From: Planctomycetota bacterium
Lineage (GTDB): Bacteria; Planctomycetota; UBA1135; GCA-002686595
NCBI GenBank assembly: GCA_028823345.1
Contig: JAPKBR010000002.1
Span: 62,001-126,000 of the forward strand
Reading direction: 5' to 3'
DNA: 64,000 nucleotides
The notes under the pieces are model-generated. The model was not told the DNA's origin. It worked only from the letters and a program-made list of their open reading frames with translations, and ran no database searches. Shown piece after piece: positions 44,535 to 52,963 of the stretch (within the stretch, counting starts at the first letter, position 1; every line of letters starts with the position of its first letter). The position numbers and the translations under genes are program-made.

Positions 44535-45698
44535 ATGACCCAAACCACCGACAAGACCCACCAGCAGATTCTCGCAGCCCACGGATGCGACGAAGACCTC
44601 CTGGAGATCGGCGCCCCTGGCATGGGTGCGCGCATCCTGCGCACCACGAGTCACCGCCCGCAAGGCACGTTGGATCTGTACAGCTTGCCAGTTGGCCTTG
44701 GGGAGAACCTTCCCCTCTTGGTTCATGTTCCCGGCCACCCCACCTCCCAAGACCTGGCTGCCTGGCGCAACACCCTCTGGCCAGAGTTTCACGTGGGCAC
44801 CCTTTGGACCAGCGAAGCAGGCCAATTGGTGCAGACTACCTTGCAGGGCAAGCAAAAGAACCAGGGCCAGGGCCAGATTGACGGCACGATCCTAGTGGCA
44901 GCCCGGCGCCGAGAAGTCTTGGCCCCAAAAGCCACCATGGAAAAGTTCGACGCCAACGCTGCGGGCTGGAATGGATACCCCGGAACTTCCAGCTATGGGC
45001 ACTTCCGCTGGATGCGGCGCACGGTTGCGGATCGCGCGGGGCCCGGCGCCTTCAAGCGCATTTTGGATTTTGGTTCAGGCGCCGGCTGGGTTGGTATCGA
45101 AGCAGCCCTCACAAATCCCGGTGCATCCCTGGCGGCTTTTGACCCTTCTCCAGAAATGGTGCGCATCGCCGGAGAAAACGCCGCGGCCCAGAACATCAGC
45201 GGCTTTTGCGGCCGAGTCGGCTTTGGAGAAGCGCCCCCTTTCCCCGCGGAAGGAGAAGCCCTCTTCGATCTGGTGCTTTCCTCTGGAGTGATCAGTTTTT
45301 CCTCAGATCCCGAAGCCTGGCTCGATGGCTTGGTCAATAACTTGGCTCCGGAAGGAACCCTGGTGATTGGCGATGCCCACGGGGGGTCCCGTGGCTTCGA
45401 ACGTCGGCGCACGCAAAAGCCCCTCTTGCCCGTGCGCGAGTTGTCCGCCTGGCGCAGAGAAGATGTGCGTCGCGGTCTAGAGCGCCGTGGCTTGGTGTTT
45501 GAATCCTGGGCGGGCTACCAATTGACCCGCCCGATTCCTGAAGTCATGCACCTGAGCGAGACGCGCACAAAAGGGCTCTTGGCCCAGCCTCTTCTGCTGC
45601 TCAACCGAAGCGCCGCGGCCCTCAGCCGGAGCCTTGGGTTCCCCGGGCAAGACTGGTTTGACTCCTGGGTCATGCGGTTTTCTCGGCCCCTGGGCTGA
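44535..45698 (+). CDS. Class I SAM-dependent methyltransferase
   Basis: The 387-residue protein carries an unassigned N-terminal ~135 residues and a Rossmann methyltransferase domain with motif I ILDFGSGAGWVGIEAA (~175-190), an acidic residue in LAAFDPSPEM, DLVLSSGVISFSSDP and LAPEGTLVIGDA. The C-terminal ~90 residues may bind the substrate. It lies 51 nt after the putative oxygenase gene and is probably in the same transcript; the substrate of neither is known. A small G/C hairpin (45738-45752) without T-run follows the stop. Confidence 0.82.
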   Translation: MTQTTDKTHQQILAAHGCDEDLLEIGAPGMGARILRTTSHRPQGTLDLYSLPVGLGENLPLLVHVPGHPTSQDLAAWRNTLWPEFHVGTLWTSEAGQLVQTTLQGKQKNQGQGQIDGTILVAARRREVLAPKATMEKFDANAAGWNGYPGTSSYGHFRWMRRTVADRAGPGAFKRILDFGSGAGWVGIEAALTNPGASLAAFDPSPEMVRIAGENAAAQNISGFCGRVGFGEAPPFPAEGEALFDLVLSSGVISFSSDPEAWLDGLVNNLAPEGTLVIGDAHGGSRGFERRRTQKPLLPVRELSAWRREDVRRGLERRGLVFESWAGYQLTRPIPEVMHLSETRTKGLLAQPLLLLNRSAAALSRSLGFPGQDWFDSWVMRFSRPLG

Positions 45699-45904
45699 TT
45701 CCGAGGCGCACTCATTTTGATACCGGGGCAAGACCTGAGGCCCTCCGGGCCTATTGTGAACCCCGCTCGCGCCACATTCGGGTCCATTTACGCCAGAATG
45801 GCCCTCCAACCGTAACCAAACAGAACCACCTAGGTTCAATGACCGAAGATAACCAGCGTGCCCTACTGGCCCGTTATTCAATAGTGACCCAAAACACCAT
45901 TCTC

Positions 45905-46873
45905 ATGATCAAGTCATCCCACATCTTTTCTCTCTTGGCGCCCCTCGCGCTGCTCCTGCCCGCCCAAGCCCAAGACTGTGGCCAGGACTCCTGCGACGGG
46001 CAAGAGCGCGCCCAACGCACATCGACCCAATCCGTTCAGGACCCCGCCCCCAAGCCGGAGCGTCGCCAGGGCACCGATCGCGATGGAATCAAAAATCGTC
46101 TCCTGAAAAAGTACGACGCCAATAAGGACGGCAAACTCGACCGAACAGAGTTGGCCAAGGCCCGCAAGGACGGCGCCCTACCCAACCGCGGCCAAGAGCC
46201 CCAAGACAAGAAAGGCAAGAAGCCCCAGGGCGAAAAAGGCAAGAAGCCCCAGGGCGAAAAAGGCAAGAAACCCCAGGGCCAAAAAGGCAAGAAGCCTAAG
46301 GATGGCGAAGCCCGCACTGAAGCAGCCCCGAGTTTCACCCGCGAAGATTACAAGAACGCCAAGAAGAAGCTCGACGCAAGGGTCGCCGAAGGAAAGGTCA
46401 CCCAGGAAAACGCTGACAAGAGGCTAAGCAGCATGCGTCAGGCCATCGCCAAAAAAGCCAAGGACGCCAAAGGCAGCACAGACGCCGCAAAAAGTTTCAC
46501 CCGCGAAGATTACAAGAACGCCAAGAAGAAGCTCGACGCAATGGTCGCCGAAGGCAAGGTCAGCCAGGAAGACGCTGACAAGAGACTGAACCGGATGCGT
46601 CAGTCCATGGGCAAGAAGCCCCAGGGCGAAGAGCCCCAGCCGGACGGCAAGCGCCCCGAACGGGAGGCGATCAGAAAGCGTATCTTGAAAAAGTACGACG
46701 CGGACGGGGACGGCAAGCTCAACCGAAAGGAAATGGCCCAAGCACGGAAGGATGGCGCTCTGCCCGGCCGCGGCCAGGGCGAGAAGCCCCAGGACGGCGA
46801 AGGCAAGAAGCCCAAGGAAGGCGAAGGGGAAACCCCCAAGAAGCGCAAGGGCAAGCGCGGCAAGATTGGCTGA
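45905..46873 (+). CDS. Secreted lysine-rich EF-hand protein with internal duplication
   Basis: The ATG at 45905 gives 322 residues beginning with a clear signal peptide (MIKSSHIFSLLAPLALLLPA, cleavage after QAQ). Two EF-hand loops are present, DANKDGKLDRTE (71-82) and DADGDGKLNRKE (265-276), each in the same extended context (LLKKYD...ARKDGALP). Between them lie a GKKPQGEK octapeptide array (four units) and two near-identical ~42-residue helical modules starting SFTREDYKNAKKK. The mature protein is very basic and likely binds calcium, polyanions or both outside the cytoplasm. It is not a dockerin: no cohesin-type pairing is visible. A strong bidirectional hairpin follows the stop. Confidence 0.82.
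   Translation: MIKSSHIFSLLAPLALLLPAQAQDCGQDSCDGQERAQRTSTQSVQDPAPKPERRQGTDRDGIKNRLLKKYDANKDGKLDRTELAKARKDGALPNRGQEPQDKKGKKPQGEKGKKPQGEKGKKPQGQKGKKPKDGEARTEAAPSFTREDYKNAKKKLDARVAEGKVTQENADKRLSSMRQAIAKKAKDAKGSTDAAKSFTREDYKNAKKKLDAMVAEGKVSQEDADKRLNRMRQSMGKKPQGEEPQPDGKRPEREAIRKRILKKYDADGDGKLNRKEMAQARKDGALPGRGQGEKPQDGEGKKPKEGEGETPKKRKGKRGKIG
46211..46300 (+). repeat. 24-nt tandem repeat, about 3.75 units
   Basis: Units start at 46211, 46235, 46259 and 46283; the first two are identical (AAAGGCAAGAAGCCCCAGGG plus CGAA), the third differs at two bases and the fourth is partial. Each encodes the octapeptide KGKKPQGE in frame, so the array can change length without breaking the gene. Confidence 0.95.
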
Positions 46874-46916
46874 GCTAACGAATCTCTCGGTTTCCAATCG
46901 GAACCCAAGTGAATAA

Positions 46917-46954
46917 GAATGCGCCCCCGGATGATCTCATCCGGGGGCGCATTC
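46917..46954. terminator. Bidirectional terminator between the EF-hand gene and accD
   Basis: An 18-bp perfect inverted repeat, GAATGCGCCCCCGGATGA (46917-46934) and its complement (46937-46954), is separated by two bases. It sits between convergent genes, 44 nt after the EF-hand stop and 31 nt after the accD stop on the other strand. T-rich sequence follows on the plus strand (ATTTCT) and an A-rich TTATTC-type run on the minus strand. Confidence 0.85.
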
Positions 46955-46984
46955 ATTTCTAGGCCCGTCGATGGCCTGGAAGCC

Positions 46985-47959
46985 TCAGCTGGCTCCGTCC
47001 GCCACTTGCCCAGCTTCCTCGCCTTTGGGAGTCCGGCCCCGCTCGTCTTCGAGCAACTTGAGGGCCGCGGTTGCGCGACCACGCCCCGCGTACTCTTGCC
47101 AATTGGCCGTGCCGTAGTCGATCAGTTTGGCCAGCATCCCGGGCAGGTCTTCCCGTGAAACAATCGAATCCAGCTGGCCCTTTTCCATCAGGAACTCTGC
47201 CCGCTGAAATCCGGGGGGCAACTCTTGGCGAATGGTGCTGGCAATTACCCGAGGCCCGGCAAAACCGATGAGGGCACCGGGCTCCGCCAGGGTTAAATCG
47301 CATACCGTAGCAAAGGACGCGGTCACGCCCCCGGTGGTCGGGTTGGTCATGACGCAGATCGACAGACCACCCGCGTCGGACAGTTCAGCCAAGGCGGAGC
47401 ATGTTTTGGCCATTTGCATCAGGGACAACATCCCCTCGTGCATGCGCGCTCCGCCGGAACTGGTGAAAAGGACCAGGGGATATTTCTTCTCCCTTGCAGT
47501 CTCGGCGGCGAGGGCGATTTTCTCGCCCACCACTTCGCCCATGGAACCACCCATGAACCGAAAGTCGAGCACTGCCAAAACCACTGGCCGCCCTTGAATC
47601 TCACCGGTGCCACAGATCAACGCATCGTTCTGTCCGGTGCGTTTGACCGTGCGATCAAGTTTCTCCCCATAGGGCACAGAGTCCATGAAGTTCAAACGGT
47701 CGAGACTCGTCAAGTCCGCAAAGTGCTCCTCCCAACTGCCCTCATCGAGAGTGCTCTGGATGCGAGCGGGCCCCGGCAGGGTGAAGTGAAAACTGCACTT
47801 GGGACAGACCATGCCATTCTCTTCCAACTCCTTGCGGTAGATCGTGGTCGCGCAGCCTTCGCACTTCATCCACAGGCCACCGGGCATATCCTTCTTCTTG
47901 AAGCGTATGCGCGAAATACGGCCAGACTTGCCTTCGTCTTTGGGTGTGTTACTTGCCAT
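46985..47959 (-). CDS. accD: Acetyl-CoA carboxylase carboxyltransferase subunit beta
   Basis: The 324-residue protein has the N-terminal zinc ribbon of AccD (Cys33, Cys36, Cys52, Cys55) and the carboxyltransferase core with DFRFMGGSMGEVVGEK, TSSGGARMHEGMLSLMQMAKT and FAGPRVI. With AccA it transfers carboxyl from biotin to acetyl-CoA, giving malonyl-CoA for fatty acid synthesis. The C-terminal ~25 residues are charged and low in complexity. It is the last gene of the gap-pgk-rpe-accD run, 26 nt after rpe. Confidence 0.97.
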   Translation of the reverse strand: MASNTPKDEGKSGRISRIRFKKKDMPGGLWMKCEGCATTIYRKELEENGMVCPKCSFHFTLPGPARIQSTLDEGSWEEHFADLTSLDRLNFMDSVPYGEKLDRTVKRTGQNDALICGTGEIQGRPVVLAVLDFRFMGGSMGEVVGEKIALAAETAREKKYPLVLFTSSGGARMHEGMLSLMQMAKTCSALAELSDAGGLSICVMTNPTTGGVTASFATVCDLTLAEPGALIGFAGPRVIASTIRQELPPGFQRAEFLMEKGQLDSIVSREDLPGMLAKLIDYGTANWQEYAGRGRATAALKLLEDERGRTPKGEEAGQVADGAS

Positions 47960-47985
47960 GGTTGTCTCGGGTAATCGGGTCGAGT

Positions 47986-48675
47986 TCAGGAGGGATTGGC
48001 AGCCACGGCGGCCTCGGCCAATTGACGGAATTCGGTGATGCGCTGCTTCACATCGGGAGCGCCAAAGATGGCGGAGCCGCTGACCAGCACATCAGCGCCG
48101 GCCTCGGCACAAAGGGGCAGGGTTTCGCCGTTCAGGCCCCCGTCCATTTCCACGTGCCCCTGGAACCCCAGGGTCCGCAGGCGGCGGACCTTGTCCAACA
48201 CTTCGGGCATGAACGACTGGCCGCCGAAACCGGGGAAGACGCTCATCACGAGCACCATGTCCAACTCGTCCAACAACTCTTCCCAGGGCTCCAGGGCAGT
48301 GTCCGGGTTGAGGGCCAGCCCCACCTTGGGGATGCCGTGCTCGCGGCAAGCGGCGATCACTTCCCGGGCACCCGCCACCCCATCCACTGCTTCCGCGTGA
48401 AAGGTCCAGACATGGGCGCCCGCTTTGGCGTAGGCCTCGACCCACTGCAGGGGGTTCTCGATCATCACGTGCACGTCGAGGGGCGCACGGGCCACTTTCG
48501 CAAGGGCCGCCACCACCGGGGGACCAATGGTCAGATTCGGCACAAAGTGCCCATCCATCACATCGATGTGCAGCCAATCTGCACCCGCGTCTTCAATGCG
48601 GAGCACCTCTTCCGCCAGGCGTGAAAAGTCAGAGGAAAGCAAACTGGGGGCAATCAGCATGGGTCGCGGAGACAT
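47986..48675 (-). CDS. rpe: Ribulose-phosphate 3-epimerase
   Basis: From the ATG at 48675 the protein has 229 residues; 48660 is an equally usable ATG, and upstream sequence to 48741 is not family-like. The TIM-barrel enzyme shows IAPSLLSSDF, LHIDVMDGHFVPNLTIGP (His36, Asp38), VHVMIENP, MSVFPGFGGQSFMP and the catalytic Asp in VEMDGGLN, plus GADVLVSGSAIF at the phosphate site. It interconverts ribulose-5-phosphate and xylulose-5-phosphate. Its position between pgk and accD joins pentose phosphate and glycolytic steps. Confidence 0.95.
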   Translation of the reverse strand: MSPRPMLIAPSLLSSDFSRLAEEVLRIEDAGADWLHIDVMDGHFVPNLTIGPPVVAALAKVARAPLDVHVMIENPLQWVEAYAKAGAHVWTFHAEAVDGVAGAREVIAACREHGIPKVGLALNPDTALEPWEELLDELDMVLVMSVFPGFGGQSFMPEVLDKVRRLRTLGFQGHVEMDGGLNGETLPLCAEAGADVLVSGSAIFGAPDVKQRITEFRQLAEAAVAANPS

Positions 48676-48767
48676 GGGGGGCCAGAGGGGGGACTCGAGA
48701 AGGCCCCAGCCTACCCAACCGCTCCATCGGCACGACCGCAAAATCCGAACTTTGGCGCAGGGGGGGA

Positions 48768-49955
48768 TCAGTCCCTGGAAAGGGCAGCGATTCCCGGCAG
48801 AATTTTCCCCTCCAGCAACTCCAAGGAGGCCCCGCCCCCGGTGGACACGTGGTCCACCTCACCGGCCAGTCCCAGCTGCTGGATCGCCGAAACGGAATCT
48901 CCGCCGCCCACTATCGTCAAGCCCTGGGCCCCAGCCAGGGCCCGGCCCACGCCCCGGGTCCCCTCGCTAAAGGCCTCGAATTCAAAGACTCCCATGGGAC
49001 CATTCCAAACCACCGTGCCCGCTTGGGTCACCCGCCCGGCAAAAGCAGCCTGGGTGACGGGCCCGATGTCCAGGCCCATACGCCCGTCGGGAATTTCGAT
49101 ACCACAAACCTCGGCCAGCGCATCGGCGCCAAAGTGATCAGCTACCCGATGATCCACGGGCAAGCAAAGTTCGACTCCCCGTTCTTGCGCCTTTTTAAGG
49201 GCCCCTCGACAGGTATCTAGATGTTGCTCTTCAAACAAACTCGCGCCGATCGAATGGCCCTGGGCAGCGAGGAAGGTGTAGGCCATGCCACCCCCAACCA
49301 AGAGCGTATCCACCTTGTCGAGCAAGGCATCCACCACCGCTAGCTTGTCCGAGACCTTGGCTCCCCCCAAGATCGCAACCAAGGGTCGCTTGGGGTCTTC
49401 GAGCACACCACGAAAGGCATCTACTTCTGCTTCAAGCAACAGACCAGCCGCGGAGGGCAAGTGCTGGGGAATGCCAGAAACGGACGAATGCGCTCGATGG
49501 CAAGCACCAAAAGCATCGTTGACAAAAGCGTCTCCCAGGGCGGCGAAATCCCTAGCCAACTGGTCGTCCCCTTTGGTTTCCCCCCCATGAAAGCGCACGT
49601 TCTCCAGCAACACCACCGAACCCAGAGCCGCGCCCTCGATTCCCGCTTGCGCCACGGGCCCCACGCTCTCATCCAGCTTGACCACTTCGCTGCCCAAGAG
49701 CTCGGCTAAACGCACGCCAATCACATCGACCCGCAAAGCCTCCACCACCTGCCCCTTAGGGCGGCCGAAGTGGCACAGGCACACCGGTTTCGCGCCTCGC
49801 TTGAGCAGACTGCGTAGGGTGGGCAAGGCTGCCCGAATGCGCGTGTCATCGATAATCGCGCCAGCATCATCGAGGGGCACGTTGAAGTCCACCCGTAGGA
49901 GAACCACTAGGCCCTCGACGGGCAAATCAGCAAGGGTGCGGCAGGTAAGACTCAT
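48768..49955 (-). CDS. pgk: Phosphoglycerate kinase
   Basis: The 395-residue two-domain kinase has RVDFNVPL (21-28), CLCHFGRPKG, LLENVRFHGGE, FVNDAFGACHR, ILGGAKVSDK, WNGPMGVFE and the ATP-binding IVGGGDSVSA, in the standard order. It makes ATP from 1,3-bisphosphoglycerate. It is 72 nt after gap on the same strand, the usual glycolytic pairing, and 92 nt before rpe. Confidence 0.98.
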   Translation of the reverse strand: MSLTCRTLADLPVEGLVVLLRVDFNVPLDDAGAIIDDTRIRAALPTLRSLLKRGAKPVCLCHFGRPKGQVVEALRVDVIGVRLAELLGSEVVKLDESVGPVAQAGIEGAALGSVVLLENVRFHGGETKGDDQLARDFAALGDAFVNDAFGACHRAHSSVSGIPQHLPSAAGLLLEAEVDAFRGVLEDPKRPLVAILGGAKVSDKLAVVDALLDKVDTLLVGGGMAYTFLAAQGHSIGASLFEEQHLDTCRGALKKAQERGVELCLPVDHRVADHFGADALAEVCGIEIPDGRMGLDIGPVTQAAFAGRVTQAGTVVWNGPMGVFEFEAFSEGTRGVGRALAGAQGLTIVGGGDSVSAIQQLGLAGEVDHVSTGGGASLELLEGKILPGIAALSRD

Positions 49956-50027
49956 AGCTTCTGCAGATCAAAATCGGAGACCAGGGGCAATCGAGAAACC
50001 TTCCCAATTGCCCCCAAACGGCAAACT

Positions 50028-51068
50028 TTAGCCCTTTTTGGAGGCAGCCTTCTTACGCTTGGCGGGCAACTTCATCTTGTGGGAGAAGCGCATCAGCTGC
50101 ACCACACGGTTGGAGTAACCCCACTCGTTGTCATACCAAGAGACGACCTTGACCATCTTGTCAGCGATCATCATGGTGGCCCCCCCGTCGACGATGGAAC
50201 TGTGGGGGTCCCCCACGATGTCCTGGGAAACAATGGGGTCGTCCGTGTAGCCCAGGACGCCCTTCATGCCCTTACTCTTAGCGGCCTTCGCGAAGACCGC
50301 ATTAATCTGCTCGACTGTTGCCTTCTTCTTCAGGACGGCAACCAGGTCCACCACGGAACCGTCGGGGACGGGAACGCGCATGGACATACCATCCAGCTTG
50401 CCAGCCAACTTGGGCAGAACCTTGCCAACGGCCCGGGCTGCGCCAGTGCTGGTGGGGATGATGTTTTGGGCTGCGGCGCGCGAACGGCGCAGGTCCCCGT
50501 GGGGCAAGTCGAGGATCCGTTGATCGTTGGTGTAGGCGTGAACTGTGGTCATCAACCCGTGCTGGATGCCGAAGTTATCGTCGAGCACCTTGGCAATGGG
50601 TGCCAAGCAGTTGGTTGTGCAAGATGCGTTGGAGATGATTCGGTCGGATGCCTTGAGGGAACCCTCGTTGACCCCCATGACCACCATGGCGTCGATCGCG
50701 TCCTTGGGCGGCACGGTCAGCAACACGCGCTTGGCGCCAGCAGTCAAGTGCATGGAACATGCCTCACGGGTGGCGAATACGCCGGTGGCTTCCACCACAA
50801 AATCAATGCGGTTGGCCGCGTGGGGCAGCTTGGAAGGATCGCGCTCAGCGGTCACTTCGATCTTGACCCCATCCACGCGCATGCCGCCCTTGACAGAGGT
50901 GACTTTCCCGGGGTAACGCCCGTGCACGGAGTCGTACTTCAGGAGGTGGGCCAGCACTTCCGGCTGGGTCAGGTCATTGATGGAAACAACCTCGCAGCCG
51001 GGGGTGTTTTGGATGATCCGGAAGACGTTTCTGCCGATTCGGCCGAAGCCATTGATCGCGATGCGCAT
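50028..51068 (-). CDS. gap: Glyceraldehyde-3-phosphate dehydrogenase, type I
   Basis: The 346-residue enzyme has the Rossmann GFGRIGRNVFR at the N-terminus, Asp32 for NAD preference (SINDLTQ), the catalytic SNASCTTNC (Cys150) and the C-terminal SWYDNEWGYSNRV. Oxidative phosphorylation of glyceraldehyde-3-phosphate feeds pgk next door. Unusual is a lysine-rich tail (KMKLPAKRKKAASKKG) after the normal end, about 12 residues beyond the family. The minus-strand leader upstream of the ATG has no clear Shine-Dalgarno. Confidence 0.98.
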   Translation of the reverse strand: MRIAINGFGRIGRNVFRIIQNTPGCEVVSINDLTQPEVLAHLLKYDSVHGRYPGKVTSVKGGMRVDGVKIEVTAERDPSKLPHAANRIDFVVEATGVFATREACSMHLTAGAKRVLLTVPPKDAIDAMVVMGVNEGSLKASDRIISNASCTTNCLAPIAKVLDDNFGIQHGLMTTVHAYTNDQRILDLPHGDLRRSRAAAQNIIPTSTGAARAVGKVLPKLAGKLDGMSMRVPVPDGSVVDLVAVLKKKATVEQINAVFAKAAKSKGMKGVLGYTDDPIVSQDIVGDPHSSIVDGGATMMIADKMVKVVSWYDNEWGYSNRVVQLMRFSHKMKLPAKRKKAASKKG

Positions 51069-51165
51069 AGATTCTGTGGGAAGGGGGAGGGTTAGCTTTT
51101 ACACTCTTTGAAAGAAGGAGCATGAGGGCTAGGGAAGGTTTGAAGGTGCTGACGATCGCTCCACT

Positions 51166-51186
51166 GGAGAACCTTTGAAGGTCTCC
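51166..51186. other. Short hairpin between divergent gap and tilS
   Basis: GGAG-A-ACCTT (51166-51175) pairs with AAGGT-CTCC (51178-51186), nine pairs with a one-base bulge. On the plus strand GATTTTAGG follows. It lies about 98 nt upstream of the gap start (minus) and 86 nt upstream of tilS (plus), so it may be a leader structure for either gene or a weak terminator. Confidence 0.35.
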
Positions 51187-51271
51187 GATTTTAGGACGAT
51201 TCGGCGGGAGAGAATACGAGTCTCAGCCGATTGCATCAATACGCGTCTTTATTCCTGTATCTGCTCAGACC

Positions 51272-52837
51272 ATGTCCAGCTCCCAATCACCCCCGCCCAG
51301 GCCCACGGATCCGTGGCCCCAACGATGGGCCGGTCTTGCCCGAGCCGCAGGTTTGCGCCCCACAGAACCCGTGGCCATTGCCCTCTCGGGGGGCGCTGAC
51401 AGCATTTTCTTGCTGCATGCCCTGGCCCGGGCCGCCGAAAAGCCCCGGGTCCTCGCGATCCATGTGGATCACGGACTCAGAGGCCAAGATTCCCAGGATG
51501 ACGCCGCCTTCTGCGCCCGCACCGCCGCCCGCCTGCAGGTTTCCTTTGCCCGCCTGAGGGTCGAACTGGACCCAAGCCCGTCCGGCCTCGAAGAACGCGC
51601 CCGCCACGCCCGCTACCAGGCCCTGGTGGAAGAAACCCAAAACAACGGCCTCGGCATCCTGCTCACGGGGCACCACGAGGACGACGCCCTCGAAACCCTG
51701 CTCCAACGCTGGACCCGGGGTAGCGACTTGGCTGGCCTGCCCGGCCTCAAGCGCCGCTATACCATGTCCGACACCTCGGGGCGCAAGCTCACGGTGGTTC
51801 GACCCCTCTTGCCCCTGCGCCGGGAAGAGGTGCGCCAGATCCTAGTAGACGCCCAAATTGAATGGCGCGAAGATGCCACCAATCAGGATCAGATTTTCAC
51901 GCGCAACCGCATTCGAGAGGGCCTACTCCCATCCCTGAATGACGCCAGCGAAGGTCAGGCCATTGATGGTCTGCGGGCCTTTGCCTCCGCGGTGGAATCC
52001 CTCGAAGGGGAACTCGCCAGTTGCACGGCACACATCACCTGGAGCAGCCGGAGCGATTTGACTCACTCGTCAGATCCCGCCCTGGGCTCTGCTCCCCAGC
52101 GAATCGAGCGCACCCGTATCAGCGCCCTGCCCACTCCACTCCAACGGCGCACCCTCTGGCGCCTGATCCAAGAAGGTTGTGGCGGCGCGCCCTCCCGCAG
52201 CCTATTGGATGGGGTAACCGAAGATCTCAGCGCGGGCCGTTTGGCCAAGCACACGCTCCCCGGGGGCTGGCTCCTCGAGCTTTCCCGGCATGAGCTAAGC
52301 CTGCTTCGCCCGCCCCTGGACCCTGATGCCGAGCCCAACGCCCTTGAGGCCCCCTGGACCCAGTCGATCCCCCTTGTCATTGACGGCACCACCATGCTGC
52401 CCGATGGCCGACGCTTGACCACGAGTTGGGTCGAGACCCCTGGGGATCAAAACCACCCCAGCCGCGAGGACCAGGTCGAACTCGACTCCGAGTCCCTGCC
52501 CGAGAACCTCTTGGTCCGCCTTCCCCAGGCCGGAGACCGTTTTCAGGCCCTCGGCGCACCTGGGAAGCGCAAATTGACCCGATTCCTCTCCGATGCGGGC
52601 ATTGCTCGGGAGCAACGGGCTCAGATTCCCCTGGTTCTAGCTGGGGACGAGATCATTTGGGTTGCTGGTGTTCGTCCCGGTGACCGGCACCGCCTCCGGG
52701 AAGTGACCCGCAGGCGCCTGCGGCTCACCATCGAGCCTGCTGGTGAAGGCGCGACCCCAATCTCGGAGCAATCTGAGCGCATCTTGGGCCCTTCGGCAGT
52801 GCCCCATGTGGAATCGAAGACCGGCGAATCGGTCTGA
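51272..52837 (+). CDS. tilS: tRNA(Ile)-lysidine synthetase
   Basis: The 521-residue protein has the PP-loop SGGADS (39-44), followed by HVDHGLRGQDSQDDAAFC, ARHARYQAL, LTGHHEDDALETLLQRWTRG and EDATNQDQIFTRNRIR, all TilS landmarks. It modifies C34 of the tRNA-Ile CAU anticodon to lysidine so that AUA is read as isoleucine. The C-terminal part (~380-500) contains the substrate-binding domain ending LPQAGDRFQALGAPGKRKLTRFLSD. It is longer than E. coli TilS (432). It is divergent from gap. Confidence 0.95.
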   Translation: MSSSQSPPPRPTDPWPQRWAGLARAAGLRPTEPVAIALSGGADSIFLLHALARAAEKPRVLAIHVDHGLRGQDSQDDAAFCARTAARLQVSFARLRVELDPSPSGLEERARHARYQALVEETQNNGLGILLTGHHEDDALETLLQRWTRGSDLAGLPGLKRRYTMSDTSGRKLTVVRPLLPLRREEVRQILVDAQIEWREDATNQDQIFTRNRIREGLLPSLNDASEGQAIDGLRAFASAVESLEGELASCTAHITWSSRSDLTHSSDPALGSAPQRIERTRISALPTPLQRRTLWRLIQEGCGGAPSRSLLDGVTEDLSAGRLAKHTLPGGWLLELSRHELSLLRPPLDPDAEPNALEAPWTQSIPLVIDGTTMLPDGRRLTTSWVETPGDQNHPSREDQVELDSESLPENLLVRLPQAGDRFQALGAPGKRKLTRFLSDAGIAREQRAQIPLVLAGDEIIWVAGVRPGDRHRLREVTRRRLRLTIEPAGEGATPISEQSERILGPSAVPHVESKTGESV

Positions 52838-52963
52838 AACAAATTGCTCAGGGCAGGTCGAACCTCCCTGGATCCTAGAAAAAAGCTGCCCCAACCCCAG
52901 CGAATTGGGACTGAAAGGGGTTTCCTCGCCCTTGCTCGTTACTATTCTCCCTGCCATTGAATC

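Noticed and set aside
45738-45752. Terminator after the methyltransferase gene
   Set aside because: The six-pair AGGCCC/GGGCCT hairpin has no T-run and may be chance in GC-rich DNA.
46211-46300. CRISPR-like direct repeats
   Set aside because: The units are tandem with no spacers and encode an in-frame octapeptide.
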